A DNA stretch of 64,000 bases from Lewinellaceae bacterium (GCA_020636075.1 JACJYO010000002.1:434001-498000), one strand, 5' to 3'; positions 34,588 through 43,281 are shown, counted from the stretch's first letter. The notes: generated by a model not told the origin, from the sequence alone. Made by a program: numbers and translations.

Positions 34588-35373
34588 ATGGCAAAACCAT
34601 TAATATTAGTAACCAACGACGACGGAATTGTGGCTCCCGGCATCCGTGCATTGGTCGAAGTAGCCAGACAATTCGGAGAAGTGGTCGTAGTAGCACCCGA
34701 TTCCCCGCAAAGTGGAAAGGGACATGCTATTACAATACACGACCCTTTACGGCTCAAACATGTTCAGGTTTTCCCGGGCATTGAAGCCTGGGAATGTTCC
34801 GGCACTCCGGTGGATTGTGTCAAACTTGCTAAGCACGTAGTATTGAAAAACCGGCAAATTGACCTTTGTGTTTCGGGAATCAACCATGGGAGTAATGCCT
34901 CCATAAACATTCTCTATTCCGGCACCTTGTCCGCTGCAATGGAAGCCTCCCTCGAAGGCATTCACAGCATAGGATTTTCCCTCCTCGATTACAGCTTTGA
35001 AGCAAACTTTGAACCTGGCAAACCGTGGATAAAACAGATTATAGACTATGCCCTGAATCAACGCTTCCCGGCTGGCAAACTCCTGAATGTAAACATTCCC
35101 AAACTACCTGCCGATGCGCTCCGTGGTATCCGGATATGCAGGCAGGCTGATGCACGTTGGGTAGAGGAATTTATGGAAGGCCGTGACCCCAACAACCAAC
35201 CCTATTACTGGCTGACCGGCAAGTTTGTAAACGAGGATAGTAATAATGATACCGACGTCTGGGCCCTGGAAAATGGGTACATTTCTGTTGTGCCTTCCAT
35301 GCACGACTTGACCGACTATTCCGGCATGGAACATATGCGGAAGTTAGAACAGATGGATGGCGTTTCCAAGTGA
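34588..35373 (+). CDS. surE: 5'/3'-nucleotidase SurE
   Basis: The 261-residue metal-dependent phosphatase removes phosphate from nucleoside monophosphates and related compounds. It begins MAKPLILVTNDDGIVAPGI, with the acidic metal site in TNDDG, and continues with APDSPQSGKGHAIT and GINHGSNASINILYSGTLSAAMEA, all SurE hallmarks. The length is normal. The promoter box sits 5 nt upstream, implying a leaderless message. A small membrane protein gene follows by 22 nt on the same strand. Confidence 0.96.
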   Translation: MAKPLILVTNDDGIVAPGIRALVEVARQFGEVVVVAPDSPQSGKGHAITIHDPLRLKHVQVFPGIEAWECSGTPVDCVKLAKHVVLKNRQIDLCVSGINHGSNASINILYSGTLSAAMEASLEGIHSIGFSLLDYSFEANFEPGKPWIKQIIDYALNQRFPAGKLLNVNIPKLPADALRGIRICRQADARWVEEFMEGRDPNNQPYYWLTGKFVNEDSNNDTDVWALENGYISVVPSMHDLTDYSGMEHMRKLEQMDGVSK

Positions 35374-35395
35374 TGAATAATTAAGCAACTAACAT

Positions 35396-35695
35396 ATGTT
35401 AAATCGCAATGAAATTTGGGCAGGCCTTATATTCGGGGTGTTGCTGCCATTTTTTGGGTTTCTGATTTTGTACAACCTTTTTGGATTTTTGGAAATGCAA
35501 GGCGCAGCAAGCGGAGAAGGATTTTCTGCAAACTTCCGGGAACGTACACTGGCAATTGTCGCTATTGCACTCAACCTGATTCCACTAAATATTTACCGCC
35601 GCCGCCGCTGGGACTTGGCTATGCGTGGCGTAGTTATTGCTACCGCTGTGCTTGCCGGAATCTGGCTGTTCCGGTTCGGCCTTTATCTATTGTAA
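35396..35695 (+). CDS. Small three-helix membrane protein
   Basis: The 99-residue protein has three hydrophobic segments (about residues 8-30, 48-66 and 76-97), separated by a short polar loop (EMQGAASGEGFSANFRERT) and a basic turn (YRRRRWDLAM). It follows surE by 22 nt and is probably co-transcribed. I do not recognise a family function. Its last nine bases overlap the end of the convergent monooxygenase gene. Confidence 0.75.
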   Translation: MLNRNEIWAGLIFGVLLPFFGFLILYNLFGFLEMQGAASGEGFSANFRERTLAIVAIALNLIPLNIYRRRRWDLAMRGVVIATAVLAGIWLFRFGLYLL

Positions 35696-36028
35696 ATCCG
35701 TTTTCGTTGGCTGGCTAAACCCATAATCGCGCTCAACCAAGCAGATACGTGCTTTAAAATCCCGGTACCAGGTAGATCGGCCAAGGGCTTGCGCAAGCAA
35801 ATGTTCCGAATTGGCCTTCCATTGGCGAATAGCATCCAAATTTTGCCAATATGAAATTGTAATCCCAATTTCATTGCGTGCCGATTCTGCACCTAAAAAA
35901 CCAGGTTGTTCAGCAGCAAGTTCTAGCATACGTTGTGCCATTTTTGCATATCCTGCTGCATCTGCATCTGTCCGAACAGATGTGAAAACGACAGCATAAT
36001 AGGGCGGTTCAGGTGTATTGGCAATCAT
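35687..36028 (-). CDS. Antibiotic biosynthesis monooxygenase (ABM) domain protein
   Basis: The 113-residue protein has the ferredoxin-like ABM fold signature: AVVFTSVRTD, then AQRMLELAAEQPGFLGAESARNEIGITISYWQNLDAIRQW, and a final strand. Small ABM proteins act as cofactor-free monooxygenases or heme-degrading enzymes, but many have no known role. The ATG at 36028 (MIANTPEPPYY) is chosen because it starts directly before the first strand; an upstream ATG at 36061 would add eleven residues. It ends inside the convergent small membrane protein gene. Confidence 0.85.
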   Translation of the reverse strand: MIANTPEPPYYAVVFTSVRTDADAAGYAKMAQRMLELAAEQPGFLGAESARNEIGITISYWQNLDAIRQWKANSEHLLAQALGRSTWYRDFKARICLVERDYGFSQPTKTDLQ

Positions 36029-36077
36029 GGTAAGAATGGTTGTAAAATGTCTGGTTTCCAACTAACTTTTTCACTAC

Positions 36078-36115
36078 AAAAAAAGGGCGTAAGATTATTT
36101 ATCTGACGCCCTTTT
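36078..36115 (-). terminator. Intrinsic terminator after ilvE
   Basis: On the minus strand GGGCGTCAGAT and ATCTTACGCCC pair with a single mismatch, followed by seven T. It lies just after the ilvE stop codon and in front of the ABM gene. Confidence 0.85.
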
Positions 36116-36138
36116 CGTTGTATCTCTATTCCGCACTG

Positions 36139-37263
36139 CTAAACAGCAGCCTCTTCCAACACAGGTACTGGCATCTCAGCCTCATTGAGTGCATTATCGC
36201 AGGATTCAACCCAGCCATACTCATCCGGTATGCGACCCATTCGAAGTTGGTTGATATAGTTTTTAAGCCGTGTGCCAACCGGACGGTGTTCTTCGTCTAC
36301 AGGCGGCAATTCAAGTTTGCGGTCGCGCCAGGTGATTTCACTCACATGGCTTACCACGGCTGCGGTACCCGAGCCAAAGCATTCCTGCAGGGAGCCGCGC
36401 CAGTAGGCGTCTACAATTTCTGCGATGCTCAGCAAGCGTTCTTCGACATTATAGCCCCAATCTTTCAGAAGGCGCAGGAAAGTATCCCGGGTAATACCCC
36501 GCAGGATCGTTCCGGTTGTAGCCGGTGTAATTACCTTGCCATCCATTACAAAAAAGAGGTTCATCGTTCCAACTTCCTGCACATATTTCTTTTCCATGGA
36601 GTCCATCCACATCACCTGATCATAGCCTGCTTTGTTGGCGCGTTGGGTTGGGAGCAGCGATGCGCCGTAGTTGCCGGCACATTTTGCTTCACCGGCGCCA
36701 CCCAATGCAGCGCGGGTGAACACTTCTTCAACCCACAGTTTTACCGGTTTGGGATAATATGGGCCAACCGGACCTGTGAAAATCAAAAATTTGTACGTTT
36801 TCGAAGCATGCACGCCGAAGTATTCATCTGTGGCAAACATGATTGGCCGGATATACAGGGAATAACCTTCCTGCTCCGGAATCCAATCGCGATCCAGGTC
36901 GATCAGCATGCGTAAACCTTGTAAAAAAAGTTCATTGGGAATTTTCGGCATGCACATCCGTTCGGCAGAAATATTCAAGCGGCGAGCGTGCATTTCGGCG
37001 CGAAAAAGTGCCGGCTCACCCTTGCATTTGGAGGCTTTCATACCTTCGAAGATACTCTGCCCGTAATGAAGTGCCAGGTTAGCAGGCGAAATTTCAAGTT
37101 TATGAAAAGGTTCAATCCTGGGGTCAATCCAGTTCTCGCCATCGAATTCCACAATGAACATATGGTCAGAAATAACCTTCCCAAATGGAAGGTTTTGGAA
37201 ATCAACACTCGAGCGCCGGGATTCGGTTGTCCGGGTCACAGGAATTGTGTATTGCATTGGCAT
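36139..37263 (-). CDS. ilvE: Branched-chain amino acid aminotransferase
   Basis: The 374-residue class IV PLP enzyme transfers amino groups between branched-chain amino acids and 2-oxoglutarate. Landmarks are LHYGQSIFEGMKA near the N terminus, RPIMFATDEYFGV, the PLP-lysine region AKCAGNYGASLLP, EVGTMNLFFV, and the C-terminal LQECFGSGTAAVVSHV. It is the long-chain form of BCAT found in Bacteroidota and eukaryotes. The promoter on the minus strand lies in the palindrome at 37308-37325. The start may be the second in-frame ATG two codons later. Confidence 0.95.
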   Translation of the reverse strand: MPMQYTIPVTRTTESRRSSVDFQNLPFGKVISDHMFIVEFDGENWIDPRIEPFHKLEISPANLALHYGQSIFEGMKASKCKGEPALFRAEMHARRLNISAERMCMPKIPNELFLQGLRMLIDLDRDWIPEQEGYSLYIRPIMFATDEYFGVHASKTYKFLIFTGPVGPYYPKPVKLWVEEVFTRAALGGAGEAKCAGNYGASLLPTQRANKAGYDQVMWMDSMEKKYVQEVGTMNLFFVMDGKVITPATTGTILRGITRDTFLRLLKDWGYNVEERLLSIAEIVDAYWRGSLQECFGSGTAAVVSHVSEITWRDRKLELPPVDEEHRPVGTRLKNYINQLRMGRIPDEYGWVESCDNALNEAEMPVPVLEEAAV

Positions 37264-37293
37264 AGTCTTAATTTGTTAGGACAAATATTACAA

Positions 37294-37325
37294 TTGGTTT
37301 GGTCTTGCAAAGTTACGTAACTTTG
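37294..37325. promoter_or_regulatory. Palindromic divergent promoter with a -7 box on each strand
   Basis: CAAAGTTACGTAACTTTG (37308-37325) is a perfect 18-bp palindrome. Each half reads TAACTTTG on its own strand, which is a match to the -7 consensus. On the plus strand a TTG at 37294-37296 precedes it by 21 nt. The plus box would serve the HolD-like gene and the minus box ilvE. The two boxes are so close that polymerase binding on one strand should exclude the other. Confidence 0.6.
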
Positions 37326-37474
37326 TAGCAAGTTAAAATTATATTTCAAATCAAATTGACTTTTCTGGGGTTTTCCAAATTATTGGCAAGCCGTTGGCAA
37401 TAATTAGCGCGAATATACTTTTTCTTAAAAAAGCGGCAAAATCCTGTCGTCGTTCAATTTGGTCAAATAACGCT

Positions 37475-37909
37475 ATGTTTTCTTCTACCGATTCGCTGTA
37501 TATAATTCCGGAAAACTCCATTTTGAGCCAAATGAACGGAGGCTTCGCAAACCGCGTTGCGCTGATCGTTTTAAAAGAAACGGAAGGCCCGGAATATACG
37601 ATTTTTTTGAGTAAGGTATTGTTAGCTGCCGGGCTGAATCTGGAACAGGATACGCTCCTTGGGACTTTTGAGGCTGGCATGCAGCTGCCTTTTTTGCCTT
37701 TGGCAAAAACTAAACAAGCCGAAAGTATTTTGGTTTTTGGTTTTACGCCAAAACAACTGAGCCTGAACATCGAATGCCCCCTGTACCAACCTGTAGATTT
37801 TTATGGTTTGCGCCTTCTTTTTGCCGACAAGGTTTCGGTACTTGAGCCGGATACTGCACGGAAACGGAAACTCTGGCAAGCCCTGCAACAAATGTTTTTG
37901 AATAAATAA
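37475..37909 (+). CDS. Conserved protein, possibly DNA polymerase III psi (HolD)-like
   Basis: The 144-residue protein is not assigned with confidence. The C-terminal half (LVFGFTPKQLSLNIECPLYQ, then GLRLLFADKVSVLE and RKRKLWQALQQMF) recalls the end of HolD psi subunits, where a short strand is followed by a loop and an ALWQ-like helix. It has no signal peptide. The ATG at 37475 (MFSSTDSLYIIP) is preferred to 37394, whose extra 27 residues look random. The gene lies between the divergent promoter and fabD. Confidence 0.6.
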   Translation: MFSSTDSLYIIPENSILSQMNGGFANRVALIVLKETEGPEYTIFLSKVLLAAGLNLEQDTLLGTFEAGMQLPFLPLAKTKQAESILVFGFTPKQLSLNIECPLYQPVDFYGLRLLFADKVSVLEPDTARKRKLWQALQQMFLNK

Positions 37910-37924
37910 ACAATTAATAATAAA

Positions 37925-37948
37925 CTGCTTCGGGTTGCTCCGAAGCAG
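37925..37948 (+). other. Perfect hairpin in the fabD leader
   Basis: CTGCTTCGG (37925-37933) and CCGAAGCAG (37940-37948) form a 9-bp stem with a 6-nt loop. It lies 17 nt before the fabD ATG. It has no T-tract, so it is more likely an mRNA end or a translational element than a terminator. Confidence 0.45.
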
Positions 37949-37965
37949 CTATATCCATGTAGCGC

Positions 37966-38847
37966 ATGAAAGCATACGTATTCCCGGGGCAGGGCTCCCA
38001 ATTTGAAGGCATGGGCAAGGAACTGTATGAATCCAATGGCAGTGCCCGGCAACTTTTCGAACAAGCTAATTCAATTCTGGGTTGGCGCATTACCGACTTG
38101 ATGTTTACCGGCTCCAAGGAGGACCTCACCCAAACGAAAGTTACACAACCTGCTGTTTTTCTGGAAAGTATCGTCAGGGCCAATATCGCCGGCGATGCAT
38201 TTCGTCCGGATGCTGTTGCAGGTCATTCCCTCGGGGAAATCACTGCCTTAGCGGCTTCCGGCGCATTGTCGTTTGAAGATGCCCTGCAATTGGTGAGTAA
38301 ACGGGCATTTGCCATGCAAAAAGCCTGTGAGCTAACTGAAAGCACCATGGCGGCTGTGCTGGGCATGGAGGACGCACAAGTGGAAGAAATCTGTGCTACC
38401 ATCAGCGGCGAAGTGGTTGTTCCGGCAAATTACAACTCGCCCGGCCAACTGGTTATTTCCGGGTCAAAAAAAGGCATCGAGCTCGCTGCAGCCAAACTCC
38501 AGGAAGCTGGCGCCAAACGCGTAATCGTACTTGCTGTTGGCGGCGCCTTCCACTCACCGCTTATGCAACCTGCACAGGACGAACTGGCCGATGCCATTCG
38601 AAACACACCGTTTCTTAAGCCTGTTTGCCCGGTTTATCAAAATGTGCATGCCCGGCCCGTTACGGATCCTGAAGAGATTCGTCAAAACCTTATCGCACAA
38701 CTTACGGCTCCAGTCCGTTGGACGCAAACCATTGAAAACATGGTCCGTAGCGGCATTTCAACGTTTGTTGAGGTAGGCGGCGGGGCTCCGGTGCTCCGTG
38801 GAATGATCCGAAAGATCACCCCGGATGTGGGTACGGATGTTTTGTAA
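37966..38847 (+). CDS. fabD: Malonyl-CoA:ACP transacylase
   Basis: The 293-residue enzyme loads malonyl groups onto acyl carrier protein for fatty acid synthesis. It shows FPGQGSQFEGMG at the N terminus, the nucleophile Ser88 in AGHSLGE, a conserved arginine block near SIVRANIA, and the catalytic histidine in GGAFHSPLM. The length is typical. A perfect hairpin (37925-37948) sits 17 nt before the ATG. No other fab genes are adjacent. Confidence 0.96.
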   Translation: MKAYVFPGQGSQFEGMGKELYESNGSARQLFEQANSILGWRITDLMFTGSKEDLTQTKVTQPAVFLESIVRANIAGDAFRPDAVAGHSLGEITALAASGALSFEDALQLVSKRAFAMQKACELTESTMAAVLGMEDAQVEEICATISGEVVVPANYNSPGQLVISGSKKGIELAAAKLQEAGAKRVIVLAVGGAFHSPLMQPAQDELADAIRNTPFLKPVCPVYQNVHARPVTDPEEIRQNLIAQLTAPVRWTQTIENMVRSGISTFVEVGGGAPVLRGMIRKITPDVGTDVL

Positions 38848-38977
38848 AAACAACAAGAGCCGGCTCAATTTTAAAACTGTTATTTCGCAGTTATCCGGCA
38901 ACAAATCCTCCGGCGTGGCTTGCTTTTAAAATAATTTCTTCCATACATTGGTTGGCGAACGAAACGCAACGCTTGAT

Positions 38978-39538
38978 ATGGCAACAAACACGATGATTCG
39001 AAGTGGGCAAGTGCTAATTGCCGAGCCATTTATGCTTGACCCGTATTTCCGCAGATCTGTAGTGCTGCTCTGTGAACACCACGAGGAAGGTACCATTGGA
39101 TTTATCCTGAACAAGAATATTGATATGGGAATCAATGACCTGATGGCAGATTTCCCAAAATTTGAAGCTGAAATATTTTATGGTGGCCCGGTCCAAACGG
39201 ACACGCTTCACTACGTCCATGATCTGGGAGAAATGCTGGAAGACAGCGTTAAAATTGCGGAAGGCGTATGGTGGGGCGGCGATTTTGAACAGCTCAAATT
39301 CCTGATTTCCCAACAACTCATCCAACCGGCGAACATCCGGTTTTTTGTAGGCTATTCCGGCTGGTCATCCGGTCAACTGAAGGAAGAATTAAAGTTTGGC
39401 TCCTGGGTCCCCGGCGATATGAATGCCAATTATATCTTCAAATTTAAACCCAATCATCTGTGGCGCCATGTCATGTACACTAAGGGCGATCTTTTTGAGA
39501 TCATTTCCGACATGCCGGAAGACATGAGTTGGAACTGA
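38978..39538 (+). CDS. YqgE/AlgH family protein
   Basis: The 186-residue protein has the UPF0301 signature: GQVLIAEPFMLDPYFRRSVVLLCEHHEEGTIGF, then YGGPVQTDTLHYVH and FFVGYSGWSSGQLKEEL. Members are widespread cytoplasmic proteins; AlgH affects alginate and virulence regulation in Pseudomonas, but the biochemical role is unknown. The ATG at 38978 is used; the frame extends upstream only to a TTG at 38948. It converges on the GH36 gene with a 6-nt gap. Confidence 0.93.
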   Translation: MATNTMIRSGQVLIAEPFMLDPYFRRSVVLLCEHHEEGTIGFILNKNIDMGINDLMADFPKFEAEIFYGGPVQTDTLHYVHDLGEMLEDSVKIAEGVWWGGDFEQLKFLISQQLIQPANIRFFVGYSGWSSGQLKEELKFGSWVPGDMNANYIFKFKPNHLWRHVMYTKGDLFEIISDMPEDMSWN

Positions 39539-39544
39539 AGGCTT

Positions 39545-41254
39545 CTAAAAACTTAAAATCATTGTTTCAAACGGCTGGAGAGTAATCCGGCCGTTTTTCG
39601 TTGTCGTTACCTCAAATGGTTTTGCCGTCAGATTGCAATATACCGCAAATGGTTCACCTGATTTTTCAATCCGGATACAATACACATCGGCATCCAGACG
39701 GGTAACGGCCTGCACCGCACTGTCCGACCAGGCCAAGGCCTCTTCCAGCTCGCTGCGCTGCTCCGGGGTGTATGCACCGACATCATCGGAAGTAAACAAT
39801 AACCCGCCAAGCAATGCATTGATGATCAACAAGGTATTTTGCTGAACCGGTGTCAGGCGCTGGTGATCATCGCGCAACACAAACACATCCGGATCGCTGC
39901 TGAAGGCCTTCCCATGCAAGTGCCAACGGCCCAGCACCGAGCGCAATGCCGCCAGGGTGCTCACACGTTCCCGGTGCCGTAAAAAAGTCAGTAAGCCGTG
40001 TTCCCAATGCACGTGCACATCGCCGCCAACACGGCAAAAATCAGCATTGCCGGCAGCGGCACTCAACGGAACTCCACAAGCCAGCATGGCTCGGTGGCCC
40101 AATTGCCGGCGCAAAAATTCCATGGCGTCATGCATCACCTGTCCGCGTGTTTTTTCCGGCGGCGGTTGAAGGCAAACGGCAAAAAGGAAATCCAACTTAA
40201 ACAACTCGAAACCCCAGCGCTCCAAGAGCACATGGAAAACTCCGCTGAGATAATCCTGCACCTCCGGGTGGTAAAAATCCAAAGCATAAAACCAGCCGCC
40301 CCAATACGGGTTCCAACCTGCGCGAATAGCACGCCCGCGTGCATTTTTTAACAGCCATTCCGGATGCCGTTTTGCCAGTTCCGACTTGGCCGATGCAACG
40401 AAAGGCGCAAGCCACAAGCCTGGCGTCAAGCCTTTCGCCCGAATGGCGGATGCAACCGATTCCATGCCATTCGGGAAAGCCGGCTTTACCGATCGCCAAT
40501 CGCCCACGGCTGTTTGCCAGCCATCGTCAATCTGGACATACCGGAATGGCAGACCACTTTCAGCTATTGCCTCGGCATTTTTCAAAATAATGCTTTCGGA
40601 AATATTCGTGAAATGGCGATACCAACTGGTCCATCCGACCACCGGTGCCGGGTTTATCCGGTTTGAATCAATTTCCGAAAAAAGTCGCTGCGCCTCCTGC
40701 CCTATCCAAAAATCAAGTCCGGGAAATGAGTGGACAAGCTGCAAGCCCCGCAAATCCTTGCGCACCGTAATGGTTTTGTTTGCCTGATCGAATAAAAACA
40801 GGGTAAATCCGGTGCTTTCAGCCTGTGAGCCCAGGTAAGTCGTTTTACCATCCGGACCAATGACGTAGGTATACGACCAGGCATGCAAATGGCCTGCACT
40901 ATGCGGGATACCGTCGATGTGCGCATCGCCGTAAAATCCCAGAAACGGATGGGCAATTTTGCGCAATCGCGGAATTTCAGCAGCAACGGGCAGCAACTGG
41001 CTTTCGCTCCAAGATTGAAAGCCGTTGGCAAAAAATAAATCCACCTGGGGGCAAGCCAATTCCACGGCCAGATCCAGCACCGTCAGGTCAGTTTTTGGAT
41101 GTAAAAAAATGGTGTAACGCCAACCTGCGCCATCTTCAACGCGTTGAAAATCAACATGCAATTCCTCAAAAGAATTAGCCTGGCCCGGCACCAACAGGTA
41201 CTGCTTTTCACCCTGATGGCTTTTAATTCGCACGATGGCATTTTGAAATTTCAT
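39545..41254 (-). CDS. Glycoside hydrolase family 36 protein (alpha-galactosidase-like)
   Basis: The 569-residue protein has an N-terminal beta-sandwich (about 1-200) and a TIM barrel with PVVGWTSWYRHF, YVQIDDGWQ, and the nucleophile Asp355 in FKLDFLFA. The acid/base is probably Asp412 in RVGGDV. This is the GH36/melibiase layout; such enzymes remove alpha-galactosyl residues. No signal peptide is seen, so it may be cytoplasmic. No sugar transporter or regulator is adjacent, so the physiological substrate is open. It is divergent from the RsmB-family gene with a 111-nt gap. Confidence 0.88.
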   Translation of the reverse strand: MKFQNAIVRIKSHQGEKQYLLVPGQANSFEELHVDFQRVEDGAGWRYTIFLHPKTDLTVLDLAVELACPQVDLFFANGFQSWSESQLLPVAAEIPRLRKIAHPFLGFYGDAHIDGIPHSAGHLHAWSYTYVIGPDGKTTYLGSQAESTGFTLFLFDQANKTITVRKDLRGLQLVHSFPGLDFWIGQEAQRLFSEIDSNRINPAPVVGWTSWYRHFTNISESIILKNAEAIAESGLPFRYVQIDDGWQTAVGDWRSVKPAFPNGMESVASAIRAKGLTPGLWLAPFVASAKSELAKRHPEWLLKNARGRAIRAGWNPYWGGWFYALDFYHPEVQDYLSGVFHVLLERWGFELFKLDFLFAVCLQPPPEKTRGQVMHDAMEFLRRQLGHRAMLACGVPLSAAAGNADFCRVGGDVHVHWEHGLLTFLRHRERVSTLAALRSVLGRWHLHGKAFSSDPDVFVLRDDHQRLTPVQQNTLLIINALLGGLLFTSDDVGAYTPEQRSELEEALAWSDSAVQAVTRLDADVYCIRIEKSGEPFAVYCNLTAKPFEVTTTKNGRITLQPFETMILSF

Positions 41255-41365
41255 GAAAGCGTCGTGACTGATTCGGGTTGCAAGTTAGAGGATGTTGGGG
41301 ATTCCGGGTGCCTGAATCAGCCGCGATGGCCTACCTTTACCGGAAACTTTAAAAACGGAACAACT

Positions 41366-42709
41366 TTGGCTGAAGTTGCAAAAAAATTACACCCAATTTT
41401 AGTGCGCGCTGTTGCGCAAACACTGGTCGCTATTTTTATCGATCAGCGCTATGCCGACAAAGTGATCGAACAGACGCTCCGGCAAAACCCTAAAGCCGGC
41501 AGTCGCGACCGCGCATTCATTGCCGAAACTACTTACGAAATCGTCCGAAACTACCGGCTCTACAGCGAAATTTTGGGCAAGCAACCACAAACGGAGGCCG
41601 ACTTTTGGAAAATCATCGGCATTTATCTTAGCCTGAATTTTGAACCCGCCCCTACCCAGGAACCTCAGACCGGCAGTGCCCAAAAGGACCTGCATCAGAA
41701 ACTTGCCGAATTAAAAAATGAAACTGCCGAAGACGATTCCGATGCGCAACTGGTTTTCCCCGATTGGACCGAATTTGAAGGTTTGAACCCACAGGAAATC
41801 CGGAAAAAAGCCAAATCCCTGGAATCCAAACGCGCAATTCGGGAGAGCATACCCGACTGGCTGGACACCCTGGGCGCCAGGGAACTGGGGGATCGCTGGA
41901 ACGACACGCTCACCTGGCTCAACCGGCCGGCGCCAGTCGTACTCCGCACCAACCGCCTGAAAACCACCCGGGAAGCCTTACAGCAAGCGTTGGCCAAGGA
42001 AGGGGTTGAAACCCAACCTGTTGGCGACACAGATGCCCTGGTGTTGGAGCGCAGGCAAAATGTTTTTCGCACAAAAGCCTTCAAAAACGGGCTGTTTGAA
42101 TTGCAGGATTACAGCAGCCAACTGGTAGCCTCTTTTTTGGCCCCCGAGCCCGGCATGCGGGTCGTGGATGCCTGTGCAGGCGGCGGTGGAAAATCACTGC
42201 ACCTGGCCGCCCTGATGGAGAACAAAGGCCGTCTGATCGCCCTCGATACCCAAGCCTGGAAACTTGACGAACTCCGCCTACGCGCCCGCCGGGCTGGCAT
42301 TGCCAACATCGACACACGGCCAATCGAAAACCGGAAAGTAGTCAAGCGGCTGTACAACAGCGCCGACCGGCTCCTGCTCGATGTGCCTTGCAGCGGGCTC
42401 GGCGTCTTGCGCCGCAATCCCGACAGCAAATGGAAACTCAGTCCGGAACACATCGAAAATCTTCGAACCACGCAACAGGAAATCCTCCAGGGTTATTGCC
42501 AGATCGTAAAACCGGGTGGCCGCATGGTATATGCAACCTGCAGCATTTTACCTTCGGAAAACGAAGGCCAGATGCAGGCATTTTTGGCGTCGGACGCCGG
42601 GAAAAACTTCCGGTTCATTGCTGAACGCAAAATTTTGCCGCAAGACGAGGGCTTCGACGGGTTTTACATGGCGCTCCTCGAACGCATCAATCCAGCTGAA
42701 AAAAGTTAA
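41366..42709 (+). CDS. RsmB/NOP2-family RNA (cytosine-5)-methyltransferase
   Basis: The protein (about 447 residues) has an N-terminal NusB-like helical region (RYADKVIEQTLRQNPKAGSRDRAFI) and a class I SAM methyltransferase domain with DACAGGGGKSLHLAAL, the release cysteine in DVPCSGLGVLRRNPDSKW, and the nucleophile cysteine in YATCSILPSEN. It should make 5-methylcytosine in rRNA. No ATG fits the natural N terminus: the frame extends back to 41144 but then overlaps the divergent GH36 gene, and family members start close to KLHPIL. I take the TTG at 41366 as the most likely start. Confidence 0.85.
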   Translation: MAEVAKKLHPILVRAVAQTLVAIFIDQRYADKVIEQTLRQNPKAGSRDRAFIAETTYEIVRNYRLYSEILGKQPQTEADFWKIIGIYLSLNFEPAPTQEPQTGSAQKDLHQKLAELKNETAEDDSDAQLVFPDWTEFEGLNPQEIRKKAKSLESKRAIRESIPDWLDTLGARELGDRWNDTLTWLNRPAPVVLRTNRLKTTREALQQALAKEGVETQPVGDTDALVLERRQNVFRTKAFKNGLFELQDYSSQLVASFLAPEPGMRVVDACAGGGGKSLHLAALMENKGRLIALDTQAWKLDELRLRARRAGIANIDTRPIENRKVVKRLYNSADRLLLDVPCSGLGVLRRNPDSKWKLSPEHIENLRTTQQEILQGYCQIVKPGGRMVYATCSILPSENEGQMQAFLASDAGKNFRFIAERKILPQDEGFDGFYMALLERINPAEKS

Positions 42710-42721
42710 AATATTTACCCG

Positions 42722-43222
42722 ATGACTATCTCCATCTTGCTGAAAGATTACGGCCAATACAATGCCTGGGCAAACCACAACATCCTGAACTGGCTGTATG
42801 CCAAGCCGTTGGAATTGCTTGAAAAGGAAGTTCCCTCCAGTTTCCCCAGCCTCCGGCTTACACTTTTGCATATTTGGGATGCCGAAAAAATCTGGATGCG
42901 CCGCCTGCAAGGCCTGGATGCTACGTCGTTTCCCAGCCATAATTTTACGGGTACACTGATAGATTTGAAAAACGGCCTGTTAGCCAACTCCGAAGCATTT
43001 AGCGCTTTCCTTCAGGATGCCCCCGATGCCTTTTTCCAACAACAAATTCACTACACAAACACCAAAGGGCAGGAATTCACAACGGCAAACGCGGAGGTGA
43101 TTCAGCATTGCATTCAGCACAGCACGTATCACCGTGGCCAGATTGTCACGATGGCTCGCGGCCTGGGCCTGACTGACCCGCCCTCGACAGACTTCACGAC
43201 CTACGTGCGAAACCGGGAATAA
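42722..43222 (+). CDS. DinB-family four-helix protein
   Basis: The 166-residue protein has the DinB/YfiT metal site: His50 in LLHIWDAE, and His133 and His137 in HSTYHRGQ. DinB proteins are four-helix bundles that bind a divalent metal; some are thiol-dependent S-transferases (bacillithiol, mycothiol), others are unassigned. It follows the RsmB-family gene by 12 nt and is probably co-transcribed. There is a second DinB-family gene at 52475-52981. Confidence 0.88.
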   Translation: MTISILLKDYGQYNAWANHNILNWLYAKPLELLEKEVPSSFPSLRLTLLHIWDAEKIWMRRLQGLDATSFPSHNFTGTLIDLKNGLLANSEAFSAFLQDAPDAFFQQQIHYTNTKGQEFTTANAEVIQHCIQHSTYHRGQIVTMARGLGLTDPPSTDFTTYVRNRE

Positions 43223-43273
43223 GGCATCTTCTCAGCCCGGATTCCCAATCCTAAATCCTTCCCCGATTCGCCG

Positions 43274-43281
43274 TATTTTTG
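43274..43281 (+). promoter_or_regulatory. -7 promoter box for sbcD-sbcC
   Basis: TATTTTTG matches TAnnTTTG and ends 25 nt before the sbcD ATG at 43307, giving a leader of about 19 nt. I do not see a clear TTG at the right distance. Confidence 0.45.
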
